Shown piece by piece: positions 15,546 through 24,057 of a DNA stretch of 64,000 nucleotides. The stretch's first letter is position 1; each line of letters opens with the position of its first letter. Made by a program: the position numbers and the translations under genes. The stretch covers positions 372,001 to 436,000 of the forward strand of contig NZ_JBHTDE010000001.1 of the NCBI RefSeq assembly GCF_042666655.1, in the 5' to 3' direction. Below the pieces are notes generated by a model that was not told the origin of the DNA, made no database searches, and was given only the letters and a program-made list of their open reading frames with translations. The DNA comes from Paracraurococcus sp042666655 (lineage in GTDB: Bacteria; Pseudomonadota; Alphaproteobacteria; Acetobacterales; Acetobacteraceae).

Positions 15546-17186
15546 ATGGCCGATTCCCCGCTGCCGGGCTGGCTGCAGGCCGATCTCTACTTCGACCTCG
15601 ATGGCAACGGGGTGCGCGACCTCGGCGACCCGACGCTGCCCGGCCATGTGGACGTCGTCTCCGCCGCGGGCGACGTCGTGCATGACGGGCCGGCCGATGC
15701 GATCCTGGCCGCGCTGCCCGCCGGGACCTACTCCCTCTACCTGTTCGGCAGTGCCGGCGCGGCGCAACGCCTCGGGCCCTTCGAGGTGCGGCCCGGCACG
15801 ATCACGGTGGCCGACCAGGGATTCCGGCCGGCATATGTCGACATCGTCACCTATGTCGATGCCAACGGCGACGACGGCTTCCAGCCGGGCGAGGAATACG
15901 CCTGGGCGCTGGAGCCGGAGGTCTTCAGCTGGGACGGCAGCTTCCGGACCAGCGGCTTCTCCTCCGGCCCGCTGCTGCCGGGCGAGTACGGGGTGATCCA
16001 CAACACCCATGCCTGGCCCGGCCCCTGGATGCTGGGTGGCGCCTTCCTGGCGCAAGGCGATGCCGTGACGATCCATGTCCAGGCGCCGACGCCGACCGTC
16101 ACCTACCTCGACGTGGCGGAGAACTCCTCCACCTGGGTCGGCGCCGTCAGCTTCCGCCGCGGCGGCGGCACCGTCACCGGCCCCTACCTGCGGGAGGAGC
16201 CCGAACTCTTCGGCCCCGCCTATTACTTCGAGCCGGGCCACGCCAACGGCACCTTCACCATCGAGAGCACGTGGTGGACGGACGGTTTCCCCCCGTCGCC
16301 GCCGAGCCAGGTCATCATCACCGTCATCCCCTCGCCCGACCCGCCCGTGGCCCGGGACGATGCCGGCTTCCAGGTCCTGGCGGGCCAGACGCTGCGCATT
16401 CCGGTCGCGTCGCTGCTGGCGAACGATACGGACGCGGATGGCGATCGGTTGAGCCTGGTCGCGGTCGGCGGCGCCGGCGGCGGGACGGTGCGGCTGGCGG
16501 GCGCCGAGGTGCTGTTCACCGCCGCCGCGGACGGCGGGCCGGCGCAATTCCAGTACACGGTGGCGGACCCATCGGGCCTGGCCGCAACCGGCCATGTCAT
16601 GCTGCTGGTGGACCCGGCGGGGACGCCGGGTGCCGATTTGCTCGTCGGCTTCGCCGGCGCCGACCACATCCTGGGCCTTGCCGGCGCCGACACCATCGCC
16701 GGACACGACGGCGCCGACACGCTGGACGGCGGCAGCGGCGCCGACCTGCTCTCGGGCGATGCGGGAGACGATGTCCTGACCGGCGGGGAAGGTGACGACC
16801 GGCTCGCCGGCGGCGCCGGCAAGGACAGCCTTCGCGGCGGGGCGGGCATCGACCGGGCCACGGGCGGGGCGGGGAACGATACCTTCGTCTTCCACAAGGG
16901 GGACCTGGCCATCGGCGCGCAGCATGGCGGCCAGCGGGACCATGTCGTCGATTTCCACGGCGCCGGCGGCTACCTGGCCTGGTCCGGCGTCGAGGACGAT
17001 TTCCTGGCCTTCTTCGGCTTCGGCGCCGGGGCATGGCTGGAGTGGCTCAAGGACGCGGGCAACGACCCGCATCTGCCGATCTATGGGTTGCACGACGGCG
17101 ACGGCGCGATCGTCGGCGAGATCCTGGTCCAATCGGCCGATTCCACCGTGCGACTGGCGGCGGGCGACTACAAATTCTTCGCCTGA
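15546..17186 (+). CDS. RTX-type calcium-binding protein with a cadherin-like domain
   Basis: The protein has 546 residues with no N-terminal signal peptide. Residues ~10-130 contain two Asp-rich SD-repeat/EF-like loops (DLDGNGVRDLGD, VDANGDDGF). Residues ~265-355 form a cadherin-like module of the VCBS/CBM9 type (ARDDAGFQVLAGQTLRIPV, LLANDTDADGDRLSL). Residues ~365-440 are RTX nonapeptides (for example DTLDGGSGADLL, DDVLTGGEGDDRLAGG). The final ~80 residues end in a hydrophobic beta-rich tail (RLAAGDYKFFA), as in type I secretion signals. It is probably exported by an ABC-type system that is not in this window. The partner or surface it binds is unknown. Confidence 0.85.
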   Translation: MADSPLPGWLQADLYFDLDGNGVRDLGDPTLPGHVDVVSAAGDVVHDGPADAILAALPAGTYSLYLFGSAGAAQRLGPFEVRPGTITVADQGFRPAYVDIVTYVDANGDDGFQPGEEYAWALEPEVFSWDGSFRTSGFSSGPLLPGEYGVIHNTHAWPGPWMLGGAFLAQGDAVTIHVQAPTPTVTYLDVAENSSTWVGAVSFRRGGGTVTGPYLREEPELFGPAYYFEPGHANGTFTIESTWWTDGFPPSPPSQVIITVIPSPDPPVARDDAGFQVLAGQTLRIPVASLLANDTDADGDRLSLVAVGGAGGGTVRLAGAEVLFTAAADGGPAQFQYTVADPSGLAATGHVMLLVDPAGTPGADLLVGFAGADHILGLAGADTIAGHDGADTLDGGSGADLLSGDAGDDVLTGGEGDDRLAGGAGKDSLRGGAGIDRATGGAGNDTFVFHKGDLAIGAQHGGQRDHVVDFHGAGGYLAWSGVEDDFLAFFGFGAGAWLEWLKDAGNDPHLPIYGLHDGDGAIVGEILVQSADSTVRLAAGDYKFFA

Positions 17187-17192
17187 CGCCAG

Positions 17193-17225
17193 GCTGCCGG
17201 CGGCCCGACCGGGGCCATCGGCAGC
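17193..17225 (+). terminator. Hairpin after the RTX gene
   Basis: Arms 17193-17206 and 17212-17225 pair over 14 positions, with one C-A mismatch and one G-U pair, around a 5-base loop. It starts 7 bases after the RTX stop codon. There is no T-tract, so termination is likely but not certain. Confidence 0.5.
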
Positions 17226-17322
17226 GTGACGGAGCAGCTATCGCGCCGACGTGAAAAGTTCTTGCCCTGCCTATCGTAGAATTGTATTCAATCTGCAGAT
17301 CGCGTTTTCGTGAGGTCTGTAG

Positions 17323-17556
17323 ATGAGCAGTGCCCCCCGCCCGCTCTCGCCCGCCGCCATCGCCATGCAGTCCAGGCGCTCCGCCCTGGCCGCCATGCTG
17401 GCCCACAAGGCGCGCTGCCGCGACCTGCCGCCGCTGCATGAATCCGAGGTGGCGGCGCTGCTCGCCGCCTTCGCCGAGCGCGGCGGCGCGGTGACCCGCT
17501 GCCCCACCGCCTGCGTCATGCCGGTCCAGAACGGCGCCGGCCTGGTCGACGCCTGA
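17323..17556 (+). CDS. Small hypothetical protein (77 aa)
   Basis: I do not recognise this protein. It has a Ser/Ala-rich helical N-terminus (AAIAMQSRRSALAAMLAH), then the acidic-hydrophobic helix ESEVAALLAAFAERGG, and a two-Cys tail (TRCPTACVMPVQNG). It has no signal peptide or membrane helix. It follows an AT-richer ~60-bp stretch that probably holds its promoter, and lies 39 bp before the next small gene on the same strand, so the two are probably co-transcribed. Codon bias is like the host, supporting a real gene. Confidence 0.6.
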   Translation: MSSAPRPLSPAAIAMQSRRSALAAMLAHKARCRDLPPLHESEVAALLAAFAERGGAVTRCPTACVMPVQNGAGLVDA

Positions 17557-17595
17557 TCCCTCCCATCTCCCGCCTCATCGCCAGGAACGCCGCTC

Positions 17596-17931
17596 ATGTC
17601 GCAGGTCATCCCCTTCCGCTCCGTCGCCGCCCCGCCGCAGGTCGACATCGCGTCCCTCTCCGCCCGGCTGATCCAGGTCGAGACGGCGGAGACCACCGAC
17701 GAGGACCTGCTCGACCTGCTGGTCGAGGCCGAGGCGCGGACCATCACGGCGCTGGCCAAGGCGCAGGCCGGCACCCTTTCGGAAGCGATGGTGAAGCTGG
17801 CGACGGTGGTGCGCCGGGCCGGGGACGAGCGCGACGGGCCGCTGTCGACGGCCGAACTGGGGCTGCTGCGCTCCACCCTGCGCGACCTGCAGCGGCTCTC
17901 CGACGCGCCGATGGCCGCCGCCCGGGCCTGA
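17596..17931 (+). CDS. Small helical hypothetical protein (111 aa)
   Basis: I do not recognise this protein. It is almost entirely alpha-helical by composition: LSARLIQVETAETTDEDLLD, LVEAEARTITALAKAQAG, then ELGLLRSTLRDLQRLSD. It has no cysteine, signal peptide or membrane segment. Small helical proteins of this kind are often structural or regulatory in Acetobacteraceae, but no function can be given. It is the second gene of a two-gene unit that ends at the strong palindromic terminator at 17961. Confidence 0.65.
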   Translation: MSQVIPFRSVAAPPQVDIASLSARLIQVETAETTDEDLLDLLVEAEARTITALAKAQAGTLSEAMVKLATVVRRAGDERDGPLSTAELGLLRSTLRDLQRLSDAPMAAARA

Positions 17932-17960
17932 TCCCCGCCGCCGACCACCCCTGAATGCGC

Positions 17961-17991
17961 GAAAGGCCGGGCATGCCATGCCCGGCCTTTC
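17961..17991. terminator. 15-bp perfect palindromic terminator between convergent genes
   Basis: The arms GAAAGGCCGGGCATG (17961-17975) and its exact reverse complement (17977-17991) are separated by one base, so the real loop is a few bases wider. AAAGG/CCTTT at the stem base gives a short U-run on either strand. It sits between the + strand gene ending at 17931 and rne ending at 18048, and probably serves both. Confidence 0.85.
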
Positions 17992-18047
17992 GGCAATTCA
18001 ATGTCCTGATCGGGTGGGAGGGCCAGCCGGCCCTCCCATTCCCGGGA

Positions 18048-21000
18048 TCAGCGCTTCCACCAGCCGCGACGGCGCGGCGCGGCCTCGTCCAGCGTGTCGA
18101 TGCTGACCGGCTGCACGGCGGGACCCTGCACCAGCGCCTCGGCCGGTTCCGGAACCGGCTCGGCTGCGGCCGTGGCGGGCCCGGGTTCCGGCACGGCCTC
18201 GGCGACCGGCTCGGGCGCCGGCGCGAGGACCGGCTCGGGCAGCGGCTCCGGCGCGGCGGGCTCGGCCGCGGCCGGCACAGGTGCCGGCCCGGCGAGCGCC
18301 GCTTCGGTCAGGCCGACCTCCGGCGCGGCGGTGATCGCCTCGATCTCGGGCGCCGCCGGCTCGGCCGCCGGCTCGGGCGCGGCGGGTGCCTCGACCGCCC
18401 CCAATTCGGCCGGAGCCAGATCCACCGGCGGTGGCTCCGCCGGGGCCGCCTCGACCGGGGGTAGCGCGGCCGGGATGGCGGCGCGGGCCCGGCGGCTGGC
18501 ATTCGCGGCGGCTTCGGCGGCAGCCTCCGCCGCCTCCATCGCCGCCAGGATGTCGTCCACCTGGCCGGCGAAGGGATCGGCCGGGGTCGGCCCCATGTAG
18601 CGCGGCTGGGGCTGGGGCTGGGGCTGGGGGGCGCGCGCCGGCGGGGCCTCGTCGCCCTCGCGGCCGTTCGGCGCGCCGCGGCCGCGGCGGCCCCGCCGGC
18701 GGCGGCGCTGCGCCTCACGGGCGGCCTCCGCCTCGGCCTCGGTCTCACTGGCCATCTCGCCGGCAGTCTCACCGGCGGTCTCGGCGGGCGGCCCGGACTC
18801 GCCGTCCGGCTCGGCGGCCGGTGCTTCGGCCGGCTCGGCCAGGGCGGCGACGGGCTCGGCCACCGCTTGCGGCTCGTCCTCCTCCGCCTCGCCATCCTCG
18901 CCGTCGCCGGCACCATCCTGCAGGCTGCCATCGGCGCGGGTGCCGTTGCCGCCACGCCGGCGGCGCCGGCGGCGGCGGCGGCGGTTCTCGCGCTCGGCCT
19001 CGGTCTCGCCTTCCGGGTTGGCCGGCGCGTCGCCCTCGGCTTCGGCCGGGTCGGCGACCTCGGGCTCCTCGATCTCCTCCGGCTCGGGCTCCGGCGCATA
19101 GTCCATGCGCAGCGCGGCGGGGCCGGTCTCGACCGGCCGGCCCGGATCGGCGGCGCGCAGTTTCTCGATGCGCACGGTCGGCGGCAGCAGCGTGTCATCC
19201 GGCTCGAAGACCACGGCCATGCCGAAGCGGGCCTCGATCTGCGCCAGCTTGTCGCGCTTGCGGTTCAGCAGGTAGAGCGCGACCGTGCTGTGGACATGCA
19301 CCGCGATCTCGGCGGCACGGCGCTTGGCGCCCTCCTCCTCGATCGCCCGCAGCACCTGCAGCGCGCCGCTTTCGATGGAGCGCACCTGGCCGCGGCCCTG
19401 GCAATGCGGGCAGGTGACGAAGGTGGTCTCGGTCAGGCTGGGGCGCAGCCGCTGGCGCGACATCTCCAGCAGGCCGAAATGGGAGATGCGGCCGACCTGG
19501 ATGCGGGCGCGGTCGATGCGCAGCGCCTCCTTCAGCCGGCGCTCGACCATCCCGTCATGCTTGGCCGACTCCATGTCGATGAAGTCGATGACGATCAGGC
19601 CGGCCAGGTCGCGCAGGCGGAGCTGCCGGGCGATCTCGTCGGCGGCTTCCATGTTGGTGCGGTAGGCGGTGTCCTCGATATGCCGCTCGCGCGTCGAGCG
19701 GCCCGAGTTGACGTCGATCGCGACCAGCGCCTCGGTCTGGTTGATGACGATGTAGCCGCCCGAGCGCAGCTGCACGTTGGGCGAATGCATCGCATCCAGC
19801 TGCTGCTCGACCGCATGGCGGGCGAACAGGCCGCCGTCGCGGAACAGCTGGATCTTGCGGGTCTGCTGCGGCATCAGCATCCGCATGAACTCGCGCGCCT
19901 CGCGGAAGGCGTCCTCGCCATCCACCAGCACCTCCTCGACGTCGCGGGAGAAGACGTCGCGGATGGACCGCTTGATGAGGTCGGCTTCCTCGTAGATCAG
20001 CGCCGCGGCGGTCGAGGACAGCGTGCGCTCGCGGATGTTGTCCCAGAGCCGCAGCAGATATTCGCAGTCGCGGCGGATCTCGGGCTTCGGCCGCTGCGCG
20101 CCGGCGGTGCGGACGATCAGCGACATGCCCTGCGGCAGGCCGAGCTCGTCGATCACCTCGCGCAGCCGCTTGCGGTCGGTCGCCGAGGTGATCTTGCGCG
20201 AGACGCCGCCGCCGCGTGGCGAGTTCGGCATGAGGACGGAGAAGCGGCCGGCCAGCGAGATGAAGGTGGTCAGCGCCGCGCCCTTGGTGCCGCGCTCCTC
20301 CTTCACCACCTGCACCAGCATGATCTGCCGGCGGCGGATGACTTCCTGGATCTTGTAGTGGCGCATGAAGCGCGGCGTGGTGCGACGCTCGCGCGTCACG
20401 TCCTCGGTGCCTTCGCCGCCGATGGTCTCGGGCGGCGGGGCATCCTCCTCCTCGGCCTCGTCATGGCCGCCGGCCGCGTCATGGCCGTTCGGCAGCGGCG
20501 CCTCGGCGGCGGGCTGGTCGCCCGTGCCGCGGGGCTCGGGCTCGGCCTCGCTCGCCGGCGCCGCGGCCTCGACCGGGGCGGGCTCCGGCTCGGCCGCTTC
20601 GGCGGCAGGCGCCTCGGCAACCGGCTCGGGGGGCGCTTCGGCGACCATGACCTGCTGCTCGCCTTCGAGCGCGATCGCCGCGGGCTCGGCCTCGGGCTCC
20701 TCGGCCTGACGCGTGTCGCCCTCGGCGGCGGCGCGGTCCATCGGCGATTCCGGCGGGACGTCCTCGTCCTCGTCCTCGTCCTCCTCGCGCGCCTCGGCGG
20801 CCTGCATCTCGAGCAGGCGCTGCCGGTCGGCGACGGGGATCTGGTAGTAGTCCGGATGGATCTCGCTGAAGGCGAGGAAGCCGTGCCGGTTGCCGCCGTA
20901 CTCGACGAAGGCGGCCTGCAGGCTGGGTTCCACCCGGACCACCTTGGCCAGGTAGATATTGCCCTTGAGCGGTCGCTTGGTGGCGGCCTCGAGGTCGAAC

Positions 21001-21080
21001 TCCTCGAGCCGGTTGCCGTCCAGCACCACCACGCGGGTTTCTTCCGCGTGGGATGCGTCGATCAGCATGCGCTTGGTCAT
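18048..21080 (-). CDS. rne: Ribonuclease E
   Basis: The protein has 1010 residues. The N-terminal S1 domain (KGNIYLAKVVRVEPSLQAAF) is split by an acidic Ala/Pro/Glu-rich insertion at about residues 95-235 before it resumes (VKEERGTKGAALTTFISLAG). The catalytic DNase I-like region has ALVAIDVNSGRSTRERH and LIVIDFIDM, giving both metal-binding aspartates, and the zinc-link TCPHCQGRG follows. From ~residue 650 on the protein is disordered: acidic/Ala/Pro stretches with two Arg-rich blocks, as in degradosome scaffolds. It initiates mRNA decay and rRNA/tRNA processing. The insertion is known in alphaproteobacterial RNase E but is large here. The gene is convergent with the small helical gene. Confidence 0.95.
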   Translation of the reverse strand: MTKRMLIDASHAEETRVVVLDGNRLEEFDLEAATKRPLKGNIYLAKVVRVEPSLQAAFVEYGGNRHGFLAFSEIHPDYYQIPVADRQRLLEMQAAEAREEDEDEDEDVPPESPMDRAAAEGDTRQAEEPEAEPAAIALEGEQQVMVAEAPPEPVAEAPAAEAAEPEPAPVEAAAPASEAEPEPRGTGDQPAAEAPLPNGHDAAGGHDEAEEEDAPPPETIGGEGTEDVTRERRTTPRFMRHYKIQEVIRRRQIMLVQVVKEERGTKGAALTTFISLAGRFSVLMPNSPRGGGVSRKITSATDRKRLREVIDELGLPQGMSLIVRTAGAQRPKPEIRRDCEYLLRLWDNIRERTLSSTAAALIYEEADLIKRSIRDVFSRDVEEVLVDGEDAFREAREFMRMLMPQQTRKIQLFRDGGLFARHAVEQQLDAMHSPNVQLRSGGYIVINQTEALVAIDVNSGRSTRERHIEDTAYRTNMEAADEIARQLRLRDLAGLIVIDFIDMESAKHDGMVERRLKEALRIDRARIQVGRISHFGLLEMSRQRLRPSLTETTFVTCPHCQGRGQVRSIESGALQVLRAIEEEGAKRRAAEIAVHVHSTVALYLLNRKRDKLAQIEARFGMAVVFEPDDTLLPPTVRIEKLRAADPGRPVETGPAALRMDYAPEPEPEEIEEPEVADPAEAEGDAPANPEGETEAERENRRRRRRRRRRGGNGTRADGSLQDGAGDGEDGEAEEDEPQAVAEPVAALAEPAEAPAAEPDGESGPPAETAGETAGEMASETEAEAEAAREAQRRRRRGRRGRGAPNGREGDEAPPARAPQPQPQPQPRYMGPTPADPFAGQVDDILAAMEAAEAAAEAAANASRRARAAIPAALPPVEAAPAEPPPVDLAPAELGAVEAPAAPEPAAEPAAPEIEAITAAPEVGLTEAALAGPAPVPAAAEPAAPEPLPEPVLAPAPEPVAEAVPEPGPATAAAEPVPEPAEALVQGPAVQPVSIDTLDEAAPRRRGWWKR

Positions 21081-21712
21081 CGAAGCGGTTGCTCCGCGCC
21101 ACGCGGCACCGGGGTGCGGCGTGGCGGATCGGGGTGGCGTGACCCGGTCGAGGACGGCTGCGCGGCGCGGGCATCAGGCATGCGGCGGCGTCCCGTCCTC
21201 TTCCGGCGGGGCAGCCACGGGCATCCGGCGCGCCAGGCTTGGCACGCGGCGGTCGCCCGGGACGGCGCCCCAGGTTCGTGCCCACGCGCCAAGCGCGACG
21301 CCCGCAGGAGCGGGTGAAGCGGCGTCGGTCACGCTGGCACCTGGGGCGGTCCCGACTGCGTCAGGGACTGCCAAGGGTCTTGGCGCGACAGGTCCCGCGG
21401 GGACGGAGACGGGCGAACCGGGCCGGCCCTTGAGGGCGGTATCCGGCTTGGCGATCCGGCGAAACGCGGGTGCGGCGTTGACCGCGACCCCATGCCAGAC
21501 CTATGCCGCGCGCCGCATCGACGACCCCCCAGGATGGGGATATGGCCTGTCGGCGCGGCTGCGCCCAAATCTCCGCCGGCAGCGGGCGCCGCCGGGGCGA
21601 ACCACCATAGGCGACCGGCGCGGCTTTCCACAAGGCCGGCATCCATCCTGGTGGCGCCGACTCGCGTCGGGCTGGTACAGCTGCGGGCGCATCCTCGGGG
21701 GATGATGCACCT
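21081..21712. promoter_or_regulatory. 632-bp divergent region between rne and the amidase gene
   Basis: I see no convincing gene in either strand here; short open frames have antisense-like composition. The side next to rne probably contains its promoter and a long 5' leader, which in other bacteria is the target of RNase E autoregulation. The other end supplies the amidase promoter. No specific box or hairpin stands out. Confidence 0.4.
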
Positions 21713-22900
21713 ATGCGGGCGTTCTGGGCCAAGCCGGGGGATGGGGCGAAGGCAGGGTTGCAGGCCGCCGGTCGGCGGCGGCGGGAATTGCTCGGCCTGC
21801 TGGCCGCCTTCGCTGCCGGCCCGGCCGCCGCCGCCAAGGGGCCGTCATCGGCGCTATCCGTGAGAGTAGAACGGGGTCGGACGCAAATCACCCTGACACT
21901 CGAACGCCCGACCACCTGGCGGCTGACCGCGGCGGAAGGACCGCCGCGGCTGCTGCTCGACCTGCCGAACCTGCCCTGGCGCGGCCCTGTCCGGATGCCT
22001 GGCACCGGGCTGGTCAAGGCGCTGGAGCGGCAGGGCTCCGGGCTCGCTCAACAGCTTGTGATAGTGCTGGCCAGGCCGGTCGGGGCGCCGCAGGCAACGG
22101 CTGCGGCCGGCAGGCTGGTCATTACCCTGGCCCCGGGCCCGGCTGCCGGATTCGCCCGGCTGGCCGATGGCCGCAGCCTTGCCGCCGCCGCGGTGTCGCG
22201 CGGGCCGCTGCCGCTGGTGGTGCTCGACCCCGGCCATGGGGGCAAGGACCCCGGGGCGATCGGCGCGCGGGGGACGCAGGAGAAGCGCATCACCCTGGCC
22301 GCGGCGCTGGAGCTCAAGCGTCAGTTGGAAGCCGCCGGCCGCTGCCGGGTGGCGCTGACCCGCTCCCGCGACGTCTTCATCCCGCTCGGCCGCCGGATTG
22401 ACCTGGCACGGCGGCGCGAGGCGGCGCTGTTCCTGTCCCTGCACGCCGATTCGGCGCCCGGGGCGCGCGGGGCCAGCGTCTACACCCTGTCGGAAACCGC
22501 GACCGACAGCTTCTCCGCGGCCCTCGCCCGGCGGGAAAACGAGGCCGACCGCGCCGGCGGTCTCCGCCTGCCGAGCGTGCCGCCAGAGGTGCAGCGCATC
22601 CTGCTCAGCCTGATGCGGCAGGAAACCCGTGCGGGGTCGGAGCGGCTGGCCCGGCTGGCGGTGGCGGCGCTGGACGGCGAGGTGACGCTGCTGCCCAACA
22701 CCCATCGCCGCGCCGGCTTCGTCGTGCTGAAGGCGCCCGACGTGCCCTCGGCGCTGGTCGAGATGGGGTTCCTGTCCCACCCGCAGGACGAGGCGGCGCT
22801 GAACCGGCCGGCACACCGCGCCCGGGTGGCGGCGGCGCTGGCGGCGACGGTGCACGGGTTCCTCAGCGCGCGCGGCACGGCGCTTGCCGACGGTGGTTGA
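21713..22900 (+). CDS. amiC: N-acetylmuramoyl-L-alanine amidase (AmiC-like, AMIN plus Amidase_3)
   Basis: The protein has 395 residues. After a basic leader with a hydrophobic export signal (ELLGLLAAFAAGPAAAA) an AMIN domain occupies about residues 48-150. The zinc amidase follows: VVLDPGHGGKDPGAIG (zinc His), the catalytic/zinc Glu in TQEKRITLAAALEL, FLSLHADSAPG (zinc His) and VPSALVEMGFLSHPQDE (catalytic Glu). All residues of the Amidase_3 site are present. It hydrolyses the amide bond between MurNAc and the stem peptide in the periplasm, usually at septation. The PBP1A gene lies 2.3 kb downstream on the same strand, with two opposite-strand genes between. The start has only a weak ribosome site. 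Confidence 0.9.
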   Translation: MRAFWAKPGDGAKAGLQAAGRRRRELLGLLAAFAAGPAAAAKGPSSALSVRVERGRTQITLTLERPTTWRLTAAEGPPRLLLDLPNLPWRGPVRMPGTGLVKALERQGSGLAQQLVIVLARPVGAPQATAAAGRLVITLAPGPAAGFARLADGRSLAAAAVSRGPLPLVVLDPGHGGKDPGAIGARGTQEKRITLAAALELKRQLEAAGRCRVALTRSRDVFIPLGRRIDLARRREAALFLSLHADSAPGARGASVYTLSETATDSFSAALARRENEADRAGGLRLPSVPPEVQRILLSLMRQETRAGSERLARLAVAALDGEVTLLPNTHRRAGFVVLKAPDVPSALVEMGFLSHPQDEAALNRPAHRARVAAALAATVHGFLSARGTALADGG

Positions 22901-23019
22901 CCGAGGACGGCTGACGGATAGCGGCTGACCGAAGGCGGCCGATCCCCTTGAAACGGCTTTTGTGCAGTGCAACATGATCGGCAGGGATAGGGAGGATCAT
23001 CAACTTGGAGCCTCTTCCC

Positions 23020-23136
23020 ATGCTGACATTCCTGCTTGGCCTCGCCGCGCTCGTCGTCGCCACCCTTGTCACCGACCACGCCGCCCGGCGCGAAGGATTC
23101 AACGAACCGAACGGCGGCCTTCGTCCCGGCAGCTGA
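23020..23136 (+). CDS. Putative 38-residue single-pass membrane peptide
   Basis: The ATG at 23020 has GGAG about 10 bases upstream and the frame ends at a TGA at 23134-23136. The peptide is one hydrophobic helix (LTFLLGLAALVVATLVT) followed by a basic then polar tail (DHAARREGFNEPNGG). A TTGAAA hexamer lies about 70 bp upstream. Composition and the good ribosome site support a real small membrane protein. The family is unknown. Confidence 0.5.
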   Translation: MLTFLLGLAALVVATLVTDHAARREGFNEPNGGLRPGS

Positions 23137-23148
23137 ACCGTCGGGGCG

Positions 23149-24057
23149 TCAGCCCCGCAGCGTCTCCGCATCGCGGACCAGCCGTTCCAGCCGTGCCCGC
23201 AGGCTATGGGCGCGGACCACCTCGGCCCGGCCGGCGGCGGCGATCGCCTCGCGCTCCGCGGCCGCGTGGCGGTAGTGGGCGAGGATCTCGGCCAGCCGGT
23301 CCGGCCGGTCGGGCGGGTAGTAGACCAAGTGCCGGCCGTCCTCGAACTGCGCCATGTTCGCCAGCGCGGCGGGGTGGTCCATCGCCGGCGTCACCAGCAT
23401 GGTCCCGCAGGCCATGACCTCGCATACCTTGGTGACCAGCAGCCGCGACCAGGCCGGCAGGTTCACGAACATCTCGGTCGCGGCATAGGCCTCCGCCAGC
23501 AGGGCGAAGGAGCGGATCGGGTCGGGGTCGGAGACCGGCGCCATGCGGTCGAGCGGGATGCCAAGGCGGCCGAGGAATTCCACCCGCTTGGGGTAGAGCG
23601 AGCCGAGGAAGGCCGCCGCGTGCCGCTTCGCCACCGGGCGCGGCGCGAAGAGCACGGTATCGGCGCCGAAGGGCAGCCAGGTGCCGCCAAAGGCCGCGGC
23701 GTCCTGCGCCGCCGGGAAGTAATGCCGGTCGGCCAGGCCCTGGTAGCGGCCGAAGGGGAAGTCGCGGTCGTCCCGCTCGGCCGATTCGGCGTACCAGGCC
23801 GCTTTGGGCATCGGCAGCGTCGCCCAGTCCGCGCCGTAATGCGACAGTAGCAGGTCGCCATACCACTCGACCGCGCCGAGGATGATCAGGTCGGCTTGGC
23901 GCAGCGCCTCGAGCGGCGGGGCGCCACGTTGCGGATGGCCGCAATCCATCACCCGGTAGCCCATCGCCGCCAGGGTCACCGAGATCCCCTCGGCGCAGCA
24001 CCAGGCGGAGCCGACCCGGGCGGTGCAGTGGAAGACCGCGATGCTGCGGATGGTCAC
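23149..24057 (-). CDS. CgeB-type glycosyltransferase
   Basis: The protein has 302 residues from a GTG start at 24057 that overlaps the epimerase stop (GTGA). The GT-B/CgeB pattern is visible: an N-terminal Rossmann half (IAVFHCTARVGSAWCC), FLGSLYPKRVEFLGRLG, then MFVNLPAWSRLLVTKVCEVM with CGTMLVTPAMDHPA, and an ending with YYPPDRPDRLAEILAHY. CgeB proteins transfer sugars to envelope, spore-coat or maturation targets; the acceptor is unknown. Coupled translation with the epimerase upstream implies that this enzyme supplies or modifies a nucleotide sugar used in one pathway. Confidence 0.8.
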   Translation of the reverse strand: MTIRSIAVFHCTARVGSAWCCAEGISVTLAAMGYRVMDCGHPQRGAPPLEALRQADLIILGAVEWYGDLLLSHYGADWATLPMPKAAWYAESAERDDRDFPFGRYQGLADRHYFPAAQDAAAFGGTWLPFGADTVLFAPRPVAKRHAAAFLGSLYPKRVEFLGRLGIPLDRMAPVSDPDPIRSFALLAEAYAATEMFVNLPAWSRLLVTKVCEVMACGTMLVTPAMDHPAALANMAQFEDGRHLVYYPPDRPDRLAEILAHYRHAAAEREAIAAAGRAEVVRAHSLRARLERLVRDAETLRG

